Of a stretch of DNA of 50,941 bases, positions 34,209-43,378 are shown one piece after another. This stretch comes from Gammaproteobacteria bacterium (GTDB lineage Bacteria > Pseudomonadota > Gammaproteobacteria > UBA4575): assembly GCA_026706595.1 (NCBI GenBank), contig JAPOYL010000028.1, positions 1 through 50,941 on the forward strand, given 5' to 3'. Numbering within the stretch: the stretch's first letter is position 1; each line of letters starts with the position of its first letter. The position numbers were made by a program, and so were the translations under genes. Under the pieces are notes generated by a model. The model made no database searches, was not told the origin of the DNA, and was given only the letters and a program-made list of their open reading frames with translations.

Positions 34209-36269
34209 TCACTGGAAGTTGCGGTCACCAAAGGCGCTGGAGTGCTGGGCCTCCATGAGTTTCACCAGGTCCGCTGCGATGTGCGCTGTTTCCTCAAGCA
34301 GCACATCCACAAATTCCTCCTCTTCGCCCTCAACGGAGGGTGGTTGCCCGGTTTTCAGCAGTTCGTCACGGTTTGCCCGGACCGCCTCTGCCTGTTCATG
34401 CTCTTTTTTACGGGTGGATTCGAGCAAGGAGATCGTGTCCCTGTTCCTCACCTCGTAATCAAGCTGGATCATCTCCATCAGCAACCTGTACTTCTCATCA
34501 TTCGTGATTCGGGATTTGTGCAGATCTGCCGCCGTGCCGACAACTTGCCGGTCTATCATGCCATAGGGATGGCGGAGTGCGGAGATGGAACTCCACGGCA
34601 AGGCATTTTTCAGTGCACGCTCCCCGTGCTCCTCATCCGCATAGATGGTCTGGAAATCAATATCCGGCACCACGCCTTTATGTTGCGTGCTGTTTCCGTT
34701 GATTCTGAAGTACTGGGCAATCGTGGTCTTCAGTTGTCCGAGCTTGGCTTTGGCACCCGAGTCGAAGCTGTTCAGGTTGATCAGTTGCTGAACGGTACCT
34801 TTTCCAAACGTGGTCTCGCCTACCACCATGCCGTACTGGTAGTCCTGGATCGCGCTTGCCACTATCTCTGAGGCCGAAGCACTGAAGCGATCCACCAGCA
34901 CGACCAGGGGGCCCTGGTAGGAGATCTTCGGGTCACGATCTCGGTGGACCCTGACATTACCTCTCGAATCCTGGACCTGCACGACCGGACCCTCATCAAT
35001 GAACAGTCCCGCAAACTGCGTGGCTTCGGTCAGGGATCCGCCGCCATTACCGCGCAGATCCAGCACCAGGGCATCGACATTATCCTGCTTGAGTTCAGAA
35101 ATCAGTTGTTCCACGTCGCGCGTGGTACTCCGGTAGTCGGATTCTCCGCGCTGATAGGCTGCAAAATCGATATAGAACGCCGGCACATCGATGACACCGA
35201 CCTTGATGTGCCTGGCCTCATCCCGGATATCGATGATCTCGCTTTTTGCGGCCTGTTCCTCCAGGGTGATCTCATCGCGGGTGATCTGGATCTCCTTGAC
35301 CTTGGCAGACGGGCCATCCGCACCTGGTAGAATCTGCAGCCTGACCACTGTGTCTTTGGCACCACGAATCAGCTCGACTACTTCTTCGAGACGCCACCCC
35401 ACGACATCCCTGAATTCGGTTTCGTCCTGCTGTGCGATGCCGACAATGCGGTCTGAAGCATGCAGCAGGTTGCTTAGGTCCGCCGGTCCGCCGGGAATGA
35501 TACTTTCGACCAGCGTGTAGTCGCCTTCGGCGCGAAGCAGCGCACCGATACCCTGCAGTGAAAGACTCATACGGATCGCAAAATTCTCGGAGGTCCTGGG
35601 AGACAGGTACTTGGTATGCGGCTCAAGTGTGCTCATGAACGCATTGATGAACAGTTGGTAGACATCCTCGGCATCCAGCTGGCTGCGCCGGGTGATGCTT
35701 CGGTAGCGCTTGCCCAGGGTTTCCCTGATTTCATCCGGTGTCTCACCTGCAAGTCGCAGGCTGAGCACGTCATTTTTGACACGTTTTCTCCAGATCTCGT
35801 TCAAACCCTCGACATCCTGTGCCCAGTCCGAATCCGAGCGGTCGACGAGAAATTCCTCGTGCACATCGAAATCAAACTCTTGGCCAATTAGGTCAAGTGC
35901 GTAGGTAACCCGCTCATTGACCCGGTTCCGGTACAGATGAAACATTGCAAATGGCGCATCGAGTTTTCGGTGATTCAATGCCTCATCCATACCAAACCTG
36001 AACACTTCGAAACCCTCGATATCCTTTTGGTGGAAATAGCTGCGATTCGGGTCGAGTGCGCCGACATAGGCATCCATGATTTGTTCGGACAGGAGATCAT
36101 CGATGCTGAAGTCCTTGTAGTGATACTTGTCCAGGAAATGCGTGATCAGCCGGGTGGCCCGTTCATGCTGATCCAGCGGAACGATCTGCGCACTGGTACC
36201 GAAACAAGGTGCACTGACTAGCACGGCGACCAGGACAAGCGCAAGAGACAGTTGACGGGGTATGTACAT
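34209..36269 (-). CDS. prc: Tail-specific (C-terminal processing) protease
   Basis: Prc degrades or trims periplasmic proteins, including cell-wall enzymes and ssrA-type tagged substrates. The protein is 686 aa from ATG 36269, with a Sec signal peptide (LSLALVLVAVLVSAPCFG). A long N-terminal helical domain precedes a PDZ region (about 240-325, LSLQGIGALLRAEGDYTLVE) and the S41 core with Ser in DRFSASASE and Lys in TTFGKGTVQQL, 25 residues apart as in E. coli Tsp. Typical E. coli-type length. No lipoprotein partner such as NlpI is adjacent. Confidence 0.94.
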   Translation of the reverse strand: MYIPRQLSLALVLVAVLVSAPCFGTSAQIVPLDQHERATRLITHFLDKYHYKDFSIDDLLSEQIMDAYVGALDPNRSYFHQKDIEGFEVFRFGMDEALNHRKLDAPFAMFHLYRNRVNERVTYALDLIGQEFDFDVHEEFLVDRSDSDWAQDVEGLNEIWRKRVKNDVLSLRLAGETPDEIRETLGKRYRSITRRSQLDAEDVYQLFINAFMSTLEPHTKYLSPRTSENFAIRMSLSLQGIGALLRAEGDYTLVESIIPGGPADLSNLLHASDRIVGIAQQDETEFRDVVGWRLEEVVELIRGAKDTVVRLQILPGADGPSAKVKEIQITRDEITLEEQAAKSEIIDIRDEARHIKVGVIDVPAFYIDFAAYQRGESDYRSTTRDVEQLISELKQDNVDALVLDLRGNGGGSLTEATQFAGLFIDEGPVVQVQDSRGNVRVHRDRDPKISYQGPLVVLVDRFSASASEIVASAIQDYQYGMVVGETTFGKGTVQQLINLNSFDSGAKAKLGQLKTTIAQYFRINGNSTQHKGVVPDIDFQTIYADEEHGERALKNALPWSSISALRHPYGMIDRQVVGTAADLHKSRITNDEKYRLLMEMIQLDYEVRNRDTISLLESTRKKEHEQAEAVRANRDELLKTGQPPSVEGEEEEFVDVLLEETAHIAADLVKLMEAQHSSAFGDRNFQ

Positions 36270-36532
36270 GGGCTTGATCAGGAAAGCTGAATGTCCTTTA
36301 TATTTTTCGGTGGCTTTCGAGTTTGCTCCCGAAAAGCCCCGCTTTTCACGGGCACAGGCCAAGTATATAGGTAAATCGATCGTATGGAGAAACACGGAAT
36401 TTCAATTGACACCCACAGTGTCCATGCAATTTGCAGCATAAGCAGGTATCCTGCCCGCAGCCGACACCATGCACAGCAGTTGACGTCCCTGTCTGTGCAA
36501 CATCGATACGGTTTTCACGAAAAGAAAGTTCA

Positions 36533-36913
36533 ATGAAAGCAGATCAGGTTCTAGACGACTGGCAACGGTTTCTCAATCAAGGGGACCTGGAAAATATCGT
36601 TCGTCTTTATTCAGATGAGGCAATACTGTGGGGCACGCTCTCGAGCATTATCCGGGACAGTTCCAAATTGATCGGGGAATACTTCGAAATGCTGTTTGAA
36701 AAAGACAATCTGCGGGTCGATTGGGGCACAGTGTACCCCCGGGTTTACGATGGCTTTCACCTGTATTCCGGTACCTATGAGTTCAGCTACACAGACAACA
36801 AGCCTGTCATCTTGCCGGCACGTTTCACGTTTGCCATAGGGGATGAGAAGGATGCCAGTTTCAAAATACTGGCACATCACTCTTCATTGATTCCGGGTGA
36901 TCCTGGGCCCTAG
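36533..36913 (+). CDS. SnoaL/NTF2-like small protein
   Basis: The protein is 126 aa from ATG 36533; upstream in-frame codons lack a ribosome site. The pattern ADQVLDDWQRFLNQGDLENI, LYSDEAILWGTLSS, then FHLYSGTYEFSY and PARFTFAI is that of the NTF2-like (SnoaL/CaMKII association) fold, close to the group that oligomerises. No catalytic residue set is clear. Its end overlaps the convergent aminotransferase end by 4 nt. Role unknown. Confidence 0.75.
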   Translation: MKADQVLDDWQRFLNQGDLENIVRLYSDEAILWGTLSSIIRDSSKLIGEYFEMLFEKDNLRVDWGTVYPRVYDGFHLYSGTYEFSYTDNKPVILPARFTFAIGDEKDASFKILAHHSSLIPGDPGP

Positions 36914-38073
36914 CCAGAAATTGCGCTCAGGCCTTTCTTGAGCCGTTCGAGACCGGTGCGAATCTCATCATCCGAGAGGGCTCCGAATGAAAGCCTGAGG
37001 TGGCAACCCTCGTACAACCCGAAGGCCGAACCCGGCAGGGTCGCAACCCCGTACTCCATGATCAGTGACTGTACCAGTTCCATGTCCTTCGCCGAACTGT
37101 CAAGTTCGAGCATCACGTAAAAGGCTCCTTCCGATACCGGTTCATTTTTCAGGCAAGTGATACTCGCAAGCCCATCCAGCATCAGATCGCGTTTTTGTGC
37201 CATGTGCTTGCTTTTTGACTTGATGAACTTCTGACCTGCTTCCAGCGCACCCAGCGCTGCATGCTGGGAGACCATGGGTGGGGAGATCAGGATGGTGTCC
37301 TGGATCTTTTTCACGGCATCCAGCAGTGCTCTCGGAATGACCATGTACCCGACCCGCCAGCCTGCCAGCCCGTATCCCTTGGAGAACGAGAACAGGGAAA
37401 TCGTATGAGCACAGCTTTCGGGATTTGAAGCCGCCGAATGATGCCTGTGCTGGTCATAACAGAAATCCTCGTAGGCTTCATCGCTGATATGGTAAAGGTG
37501 ATGTTTTCGGCACAGCTCGTTTACACCAACCAGTTCCTCGCGTGTGTACACGGTTCCGCTGGGGTTGTTCGGGCTGATGGTCGCGATGGCCCTGGTCTTG
37601 TCTGTGATGGCCGCCTCAATGCCTTCGAGCCTCACGTGGTAATTCTCGTCCGTTGAAACGGTGACCGGTGTGCAGTGCTCCATTACCAGTGACATTTCAT
37701 GATTGAAGTAGTAGGGCAGGGGGACGATCACCTCGTCACCCGGGTCGCATATGGCCAGAATGGCCGTATTGAACGCCATGTTGGAACCGGCCGTGACCAC
37801 GATGGCACTGTCCTCGCCAATCCGGATACGGTTTTTGGCATCCAGTTTCTGTTTCAGCGCCTGCTGAAGTTCCGGTATCCCCTCAACCGGTCCGTAGCGG
37901 TTGATGGCAGGATTTTCCAAACATTGCCGGACCCTGCGAAACACTTCGGGCGGCGGTCCGTAAAATGCGATCCCCTGCCCAAATGAAATCGTACCCCGGT
38001 GCTTTCGCGCGAGCATACCCACCAGAGGGATCACCGGGCTTTGTACAGCCCGCATGCGTTGACTGCTGCTCAT
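36910..38073 (-). CDS. Class I/II pyridoxal-phosphate aminotransferase
   Basis: The protein is 387 aa from ATG 38073. The PLP lysine lies in SLFSFSKGYGLAGWRVGYM; SPNNPSGTVYT holds the pyridine-contact Asn, DEAYEDF the ring-nitrogen Asp/Tyr, and RLSFG the substrate-carboxylate Arg. It belongs to the broad aspartate/aromatic aminotransferase group; substrate is not evident. It is the last gene of a three-gene minus-strand run (J-domain protein, CbbO-like protein, this), 34 nt after the CbbO-like stop. Confidence 0.9.
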   Translation of the reverse strand: MSSSQRMRAVQSPVIPLVGMLARKHRGTISFGQGIAFYGPPPEVFRRVRQCLENPAINRYGPVEGIPELQQALKQKLDAKNRIRIGEDSAIVVTAGSNMAFNTAILAICDPGDEVIVPLPYYFNHEMSLVMEHCTPVTVSTDENYHVRLEGIEAAITDKTRAIATISPNNPSGTVYTREELVGVNELCRKHHLYHISDEAYEDFCYDQHRHHSAASNPESCAHTISLFSFSKGYGLAGWRVGYMVIPRALLDAVKKIQDTILISPPMVSQHAALGALEAGQKFIKSKSKHMAQKRDLMLDGLASITCLKNEPVSEGAFYVMLELDSSAKDMELVQSLIMEYGVATLPGSAFGLYEGCHLRLSFGALSDDEIRTGLERLKKGLSAISG

Positions 38074-38107
38074 GACGTCAGTGTCTGGTGGCAAATTCCG
38101 GATGGCA

Positions 38108-40339
38108 TCAGAAGGCGATTCGCCTGTAGATATCCGAGACCCGATAAGGGAGCTTGTCTACATCGTCGACTACCGTAAAGCTTGCAGGTCCATACATGTG
38201 CTGCAGGTAATCCATGGCCTCCTCATCGATCGTGATACAGAAGGGATGGACGCCCAGGTACTTGGCCTCGATCAGTGCACGTCTCGTATCTTCGATGCCA
38301 TAAGGACCCCGATACCCATCCTGGTCGTCCGGCCTGCCATCAGACAATGCGATCAAAAGCTTGGTACGCGCCTCGACCTGATGAAGCAGGCTCGTGAGGT
38401 GGCGGACCGCCGCACCCATGCGGGTATACCCTTGTGCCTGGATGCCACTGATGCGTGCCTTTACCAGATCACTGTACGGTTCTTCGAATTCCTTGATCCT
38501 GTAGAGTTCACATCGCTCGTGGGTGAACCCCGAAAATCCGTAAATGGAGTAGCGATCACCCAGGATTTCGAGTGACTCGCAAAGCAGCACCAGGGCCTCC
38601 CGTTCCATCTCGTTGACCCAGCCGGCCGTCGAACCGCTCATGTCAATCATGAACATGACCGCAATGTTCCGGTCCACCTTGCGTGAGCGAGTAAACAGGT
38701 TCTGCGAAGCTTCAAGGCCGATCCGGGTGTCTGAAAAGGCCTCGATCACCGCATCAAGATCCACGTCATCCCCATAGGGCTGTCGCTTGATTCGCCGGTC
38801 GTCCTCGCGCAGGGATTCAAATGTTCTGTGCAGATGCTTCAGCAACCCCCTGTGCTTGTCCAGAGTCCTGGATACGAAGCCATCGTGTACGGGCTGCACT
38901 TCAAGTTCTTTCAGCCGACACCATTCCTTTCTGTATTTCTGACGCGAATGATCCCACTCATCATAGAACCAGGTAGCTTCGCTGTCCTGTGAGGATGTGG
39001 CCTGCGGAGGTGGTCCTGACAATCCCTCATCCTGGTTTGGGTCCGGCACCTCTGTCTGCAGGTAGTCATCCGGGATGTTACCGAGATCCTGCGTGATGGA
39101 TTCCAGGAGTTGCTGTATGTTCTCCGGGATCTCGATGGGGTCCCCGCCATACTGCAGCTCTATCTTGCGCCCGTCTTCAGGGGCTTCCCCTTCAATCTCT
39201 TCCACGGTGAAGCCGGCCTTGTGACGACCCTGCTCTTCATCCGGTAAATCATCGCTGTATTTCTCGAGCTCGCGCTGGAGATCGATGAGACGGTTTTCAA
39301 GGTTTCGCTTCTCTCGCTGTACCCGTGCCTCGCGTACCGTCCAGGCCTCTTTGGGACTCAGGCTGCCCTGGTAGGGCTTGTCCTCGGGAACGGCCTTGTC
39401 CTTGTACACGGCCTCGAGGAAAAATATCGTGTCTTGTACAGTCATATCCGCTTCCTGAAGCCTGCGCAGCGCATTTTGCCAATTCTTTGACAAGGCCCCT
39501 GCATCCATCTGCGGGCTGAAATCTCTCATGACCCGGGATATGCCCGGCAGTTCACGCGCGATACAGGCATCCAGGCGAATGGTTTCAAGCTTGTGAAACA
39601 GTGCCTGTGCACGTTCCGGGTCCTGGTACATCCCCAGAAAAGCACCGATGTTCAGTGTCCACGTGCCGAACCAGGTCTGTGCCCACTGGTGCACGGCCAT
39701 GGCCTTGTACAGGGCAAAATTGTCTTCATAGCTGTCGAACTCGGTCAGTAGTTCCGGCAATCGGATGATCTCCGTGTCGGTGTAGAAGGAGGCGCCTTGC
39801 TCGATGCCAAGCTTTCTGCCATTGAGGCCTGTGACAAAGCTCTCCAGGATGCGTGAAATCTTGTCCAGGGAAACACTGCTCGGGGCATGGGTAATGGACT
39901 GAACAAACTGGTCCACGCTATTCATCGCCTCGACGGCTGCCTGGGCGCCATCTGCAGTATAGATTTCCTGCAACCGGACGAGCCATCCATCCCAGTGTGC
40001 CTCATCGACAAGCTGCAGGCTCGGTGGCGCAAGACGGCAGAAGTCGTAGGCCAGTTCGACGCTGGTCGCGGAGAGCTTCTCGGCAGATTCCAGAAAGCGG
40101 TCCTGGTCCGCCTTGGCATGTTCGGCCAGTTGCTTGGCCGGTATCAGCATGTCCTTCGCGGAGGAGATCTTCTGATCGACGATCAGCTCCATGCGCAGCT
40201 TCATTTCCAGAACTCCCATGCCGCCATAGACGGAGCTGTTTGTCGGGGTGCTGAGTCGCTCCTGGGTTTTTTCAGGCGCAGGCGCAGGCTTTTGCTCCCG
40301 GGCTTTCTTTCTCCAGAACATCACGCGTTGCAGCATCAT
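38108..40339 (-). CDS. CbbO/NorD-like von Willebrand factor A protein
   Basis: The protein is 743 aa, cytoplasmic. A long helical N-terminal region is followed by an acidic middle (about 370-470, many Asp/Glu) and a C-terminal VWA domain with the MIDAS motif DMSGSTAGW, Thr in GYTRMGAAVRH and LSDGRPDDQDG. CbbO works with the AAA+ ring CbbQ to release inhibitors from Rubisco; NorD acts likewise with NorQ on nitric oxide reductase. The length fits CbbO better. No AAA+ gene or Rubisco gene lies nearby, so the client is open. It starts 15 nt after a membrane-anchored J-domain gene, suggesting a chaperone-like unit. Confidence 0.8.
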   Translation of the reverse strand: MMLQRVMFWRKKAREQKPAPAPEKTQERLSTPTNSSVYGGMGVLEMKLRMELIVDQKISSAKDMLIPAKQLAEHAKADQDRFLESAEKLSATSVELAYDFCRLAPPSLQLVDEAHWDGWLVRLQEIYTADGAQAAVEAMNSVDQFVQSITHAPSSVSLDKISRILESFVTGLNGRKLGIEQGASFYTDTEIIRLPELLTEFDSYEDNFALYKAMAVHQWAQTWFGTWTLNIGAFLGMYQDPERAQALFHKLETIRLDACIARELPGISRVMRDFSPQMDAGALSKNWQNALRRLQEADMTVQDTIFFLEAVYKDKAVPEDKPYQGSLSPKEAWTVREARVQREKRNLENRLIDLQRELEKYSDDLPDEEQGRHKAGFTVEEIEGEAPEDGRKIELQYGGDPIEIPENIQQLLESITQDLGNIPDDYLQTEVPDPNQDEGLSGPPPQATSSQDSEATWFYDEWDHSRQKYRKEWCRLKELEVQPVHDGFVSRTLDKHRGLLKHLHRTFESLREDDRRIKRQPYGDDVDLDAVIEAFSDTRIGLEASQNLFTRSRKVDRNIAVMFMIDMSGSTAGWVNEMEREALVLLCESLEILGDRYSIYGFSGFTHERCELYRIKEFEEPYSDLVKARISGIQAQGYTRMGAAVRHLTSLLHQVEARTKLLIALSDGRPDDQDGYRGPYGIEDTRRALIEAKYLGVHPFCITIDEEAMDYLQHMYGPASFTVVDDVDKLPYRVSDIYRRIAF

Positions 40340-40354
40340 GACAGTCCCTGTGGC

Positions 40355-41080
40355 CTAGCCCAGCAGCCGGGTCTTGGCCTGGTTGATCTTGGCGGACAGG
40401 TAATCATTGCCTCCCCGGTCCGGATGAAGTTTCTGTATCAATCGGCGGTGCGCTTCGATGACCTCGTTTTCCGAGGCGCCTTCATTCAGGCCAAGTATCG
40501 CATAGGCTTCCTGCCGGGACATCGTGCCACGATCTCCTGCGCGGTTGCGCCTTGCATTGTCCTGTCCGTAGTGGTCCTGCCAGCCGGTGTGCCCCGAACG
40601 CTGCAGGTAGGCTGCCAGCAGCTGGGCCGACTGCGGATCCTGGCGGGAATATTCCTGGAGCAAGGTGGTGAGTTCGGACTGGGACAGATCCTCCAGCTTT
40701 TTTCCCTGGTGAGGCCCTTGCTTGATCTCGCCGCACAGCTTGCCGGATGCCGGGTCCAGTTCAACCTTCAGGAAACGCGTTTCCATGCTGGCCTGCCGAT
40801 TGAAGGAAAAATCGGGGGGTGGATCCCGGAACCGGTGCAGTAGACCTTTCAACATCGGCAGGTAGCTGATCAGTCCAAGCACGCGACGGATAAACGGTAC
40901 GATGGCCGCAACCAGCGCGAAGATCCAGTGCAGCCTGCCGGTGGCCGCAAGGCCCAGCAGAACGATCACGGCCAGCCCGGCCATCCATTTCCACTGCACT
41001 TGCCTGGGCTGCCTGACCAGCCAGCGAATCCCGAACCAGAGCCCGATAATCAGGGCGATCAGGCCGACTTCACGTATCAT
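40355..41080 (-). CDS. Membrane-anchored J-domain protein
   Basis: The protein is 241 aa. Two hydrophobic helices at the N-terminus (about 4-24 and 33-65) anchor it, then a linker with a GPHQGKKLEDLSQSEL region, then a C-terminal J-domain (about 190-241) with the HPD motif (KLHPDRGGNDYL). The placement of the J-domain at the very end, after membrane helices, resembles the Tim14/Pam18-like bacterial proteins. It would recruit DnaK to the membrane. First gene of the run with the CbbO-like protein and an aminotransferase. Confidence 0.88.
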   Translation of the reverse strand: MIREVGLIALIIGLWFGIRWLVRQPRQVQWKWMAGLAVIVLLGLAATGRLHWIFALVAAIVPFIRRVLGLISYLPMLKGLLHRFRDPPPDFSFNRQASMETRFLKVELDPASGKLCGEIKQGPHQGKKLEDLSQSELTTLLQEYSRQDPQSAQLLAAYLQRSGHTGWQDHYGQDNARRNRAGDRGTMSRQEAYAILGLNEGASENEVIEAHRRLIQKLHPDRGGNDYLSAKINQAKTRLLG

Positions 41081-41382
41081 GAGATGATCCCTTTACCACG
41101 GCTTGCGCGTGCGCGCATGCGACTCCTGGACTTGTTCCGGATAAAAGTTGCATCAGTGTACCCGAATCCTTGCCGTTCGGCTGTCCCGGCTTCCAGGGCA
41201 TGCAGACCGCGCACGGATGGCAGCCCCTGGCAACTGTCCCTATACTGGCGGGCATGGAAGGCATCAGGGAACGTGAAAGAACACCAGATGGCCCATACCC
41301 AGGACGGTGGCAGGGAACCATTCTCACAGGGACGGCCTGCAAAAAAGTGCCGGCAGGCGTCAGCCTGCGCAGGTGATCGATC
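41081..41382. other. Divergent gap between the J-domain and EamA genes
   Basis: A gap of 302 bp. It should hold promoters for both directions, but I see no clear -35/-10 pair. The frames that open in it have no ribosome site and read as out-of-frame versions of the neighbouring genes. No repeat or RNA seen. Confidence 0.3.
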
Positions 41383-42309
41383 ATGCAGCATGCGACACCG
41401 CTGGACTGGCTAGGCCTTGCGGCCCTGACCGCAATGTACGGCAGCGCCTTCATGCTGACCAAGCTGGCGGTGCAGGAACTGCTGCCCGTCACGGTGACGG
41501 CTGGGCGAATTGCCATCGCCGCCGTGCTGCTGCTGTCGCTGGCCTTCATCAGGAAGGAGTCTTTCGGCTTCCTGCGCACCATCTGGCCACTGATCATTGC
41601 CCTGGCCATCTTCGGCAACTGCCTGCCGTTTTATCTGATCAGCTGGGGGCAGCAAACCGTCGACAGCGGGATCGCGGGGATCCTGATGGCCGTCATGCCT
41701 TTGGCCACGATCGTGATGGCCCATTTTTTCGTGCCCGGGGAAAAGCTGAATGCATTACAGGTGCTTGGCTTTCTGGCCGGGTTCGCCGGAATCCTGATCC
41801 TGCTTGGACCCGCAGCGGTGACCGAGTTCGGCAGCGAAACCCACACGTTCTTGCCCATGCTGAGCATCCTGGGTGGCGCCCTGTGTTATGCGCTCAACAC
41901 CATCTTGGCCAAGCAACTTCCGAAAGAAAGCCTGCTGGCCATATCCGCAGCCGTGATGCTGGTTTCGGCACTGATCATGCTGCCGGCCTGGTGGGCCACA
42001 CAGGGTGAGGCGTCCATCCACCTGGTGAGCACGGAGTTCCTTGCGGTGGTGTTGCTCGGGCTGTTCCCCACGGCACTGGCCACCCTGATCTATTTTGCGG
42101 TGATTGCCCGGGCAGGGCCTTCGTTTCTCTCGCAGATCAACTACCTGATTCCGGTCTGGGCGCTGCTGATGGGCATTGCGCTGATGAACGAGTCTTTCAG
42201 CCTGCATGCGTTCCTTGCATTGACCGTCATACTGGCCGGCATGGCCATTGCCGGGCGGGGCAGGCCGTTGCCAGGCTATAGACAAACAACCACGCCCCCG
42301 GACCGCTGA
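41383..42309 (+). CDS. EamA family (DMT) transporter
   Basis: The protein is 308 aa with ten predicted membrane helices in two EamA repeats (about 8-140 and 150-285). Typical features are the Gly/Ala-packed start LDWLGLAALTAMYGSAFMLT and the second-repeat LGGALCYALNTILAK and YLIPVWALLMGIALMNES. Family members export amino acids and other metabolites; the substrate cannot be told. Start at 41383; ATG 41390 is out of frame. Confidence 0.88.
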   Translation: MQHATPLDWLGLAALTAMYGSAFMLTKLAVQELLPVTVTAGRIAIAAVLLLSLAFIRKESFGFLRTIWPLIIALAIFGNCLPFYLISWGQQTVDSGIAGILMAVMPLATIVMAHFFVPGEKLNALQVLGFLAGFAGILILLGPAAVTEFGSETHTFLPMLSILGGALCYALNTILAKQLPKESLLAISAAVMLVSALIMLPAWWATQGEASIHLVSTEFLAVVLLGLFPTALATLIYFAVIARAGPSFLSQINYLIPVWALLMGIALMNESFSLHAFLALTVILAGMAIAGRGRPLPGYRQTTTPPDR

Positions 42310-42400
42310 TCATGGATATGAATGGCGCTCGTGCAGCACCCCCGTAACCACAGGCGTTTCAATTTGCAGGTATGGCCTACTAGACCCGGTATCCGGCAAG

Positions 42401-42406
42401 TATAAT
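42401..42406 (+). promoter_or_regulatory. Candidate -10 box upstream of the PEP mutase-family gene
   Basis: A perfect TATAAT lies 105 nt before the ATG at 42511 in the 200-bp gap after the EamA gene. No good -35 lies at 16-18 nt, so this would be a weak or activator-dependent promoter. Confidence 0.35.
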
Positions 42407-42510
42407 CGCTCAAAACGGTGCATCCTCCCGGAGCATTTGCACGGACCCGGCGAAGCAGGGTCCTCTGCAGTTTCCGGCACTGAACAGCTAGTATTGCAAG
42501 GAGCATTTTC

Positions 42511-43371
42511 ATGACAGCAAACCGTGTGCAGCAGGTTCTGGATCAGGTCGGCGCTCTGGCTTTTCCGGGCATCTACGACACCCTGTCTGCAAAAATCGCA
42601 GAGCAGGCCGGTTTCCCGATAGCATTCGTGTCTGGCTACTCACTGGCTGCGGCAACCATCGGCGAACCGGATTTCGGCCTGTTGACCCAGACCGAGGTGG
42701 TCGAGCGCGCACGCGCGATCTGTTCGAGCGTGTCCATCCCCGTGATCGTCGACGCTGATACCGGTTACGGCAATCCGCTGAACGTGCATCGCACAGTAGA
42801 GCTTCTGATTGATGCAGGCGCTGCCGGATGTTTTCTGGAGGATCAGGTGTGGCCCAAGCGATGTGGCCATATGCGTAACAAAAAAGTCATTGCGCGCGAG
42901 GACTATCTGCAGAAAATCCGTGCTGCGGTAGATGCCCGGGGCGATCTCGACTTTTTCATCGTCGCGCGCACGGATGCTGAAGCCGTGCATGGCCTGGACG
43001 AGGCCATCGCACGTGTTACACAAGCCCGCGAAGCTGGGGCTGATGCAAGTTTTGTGGAGGCTCCGGGCTCGGTCGAACAGCTTGAGCGGATCGGGGAACG
43101 GGCTCCCAAACCGATCGTGGCCAACATGATCGAGGGCGGCAAAACCCCGGTATTGCCAAAAGAACAGCTGGAAACCCTGGGATTTCAGCTCATCCTGTAC
43201 CCGCTGACCGGCCTGTTTGCTGCCGGTCATGTGCTTCGTAGCCTGTACGCGCATCTACACCAGACCGGTACCACCCTGGGAATGGAAAACGAACTGCTCA
43301 GCTTCTCCGAGTTCAATGACCTGATCGGGGTGGAGGAAAAATACAGGTTCTCGGAGAAATACGGCGAGTAA
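42511..43371 (+). CDS. Isocitrate lyase/PEP mutase family enzyme
   Basis: The protein is 286 aa, a (beta/alpha)8 barrel enzyme acting on C-C or C-P bonds of 2-oxo acids. Motifs: VDADTGYGNP (Mg site), LEDQVWPKRCGHMRNK (the family KRCGH loop with Cys) and VARTDAEAVHG. The group includes methylisocitrate lyase, oxaloacetate decarboxylase and PEP phosphonomutase; the KRCGH form points to a lyase. No prp genes are nearby. AAGGAG lies before the ATG. It is convergent with the DASS transporter gene. Confidence 0.87.
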   Translation: MTANRVQQVLDQVGALAFPGIYDTLSAKIAEQAGFPIAFVSGYSLAAATIGEPDFGLLTQTEVVERARAICSSVSIPVIVDADTGYGNPLNVHRTVELLIDAGAAGCFLEDQVWPKRCGHMRNKKVIAREDYLQKIRAAVDARGDLDFFIVARTDAEAVHGLDEAIARVTQAREAGADASFVEAPGSVEQLERIGERAPKPIVANMIEGGKTPVLPKEQLETLGFQLILYPLTGLFAAGHVLRSLYAHLHQTGTTLGMENELLSFSEFNDLIGVEEKYRFSEKYGE

Positions 43372-43378
43372 CCAGCGT

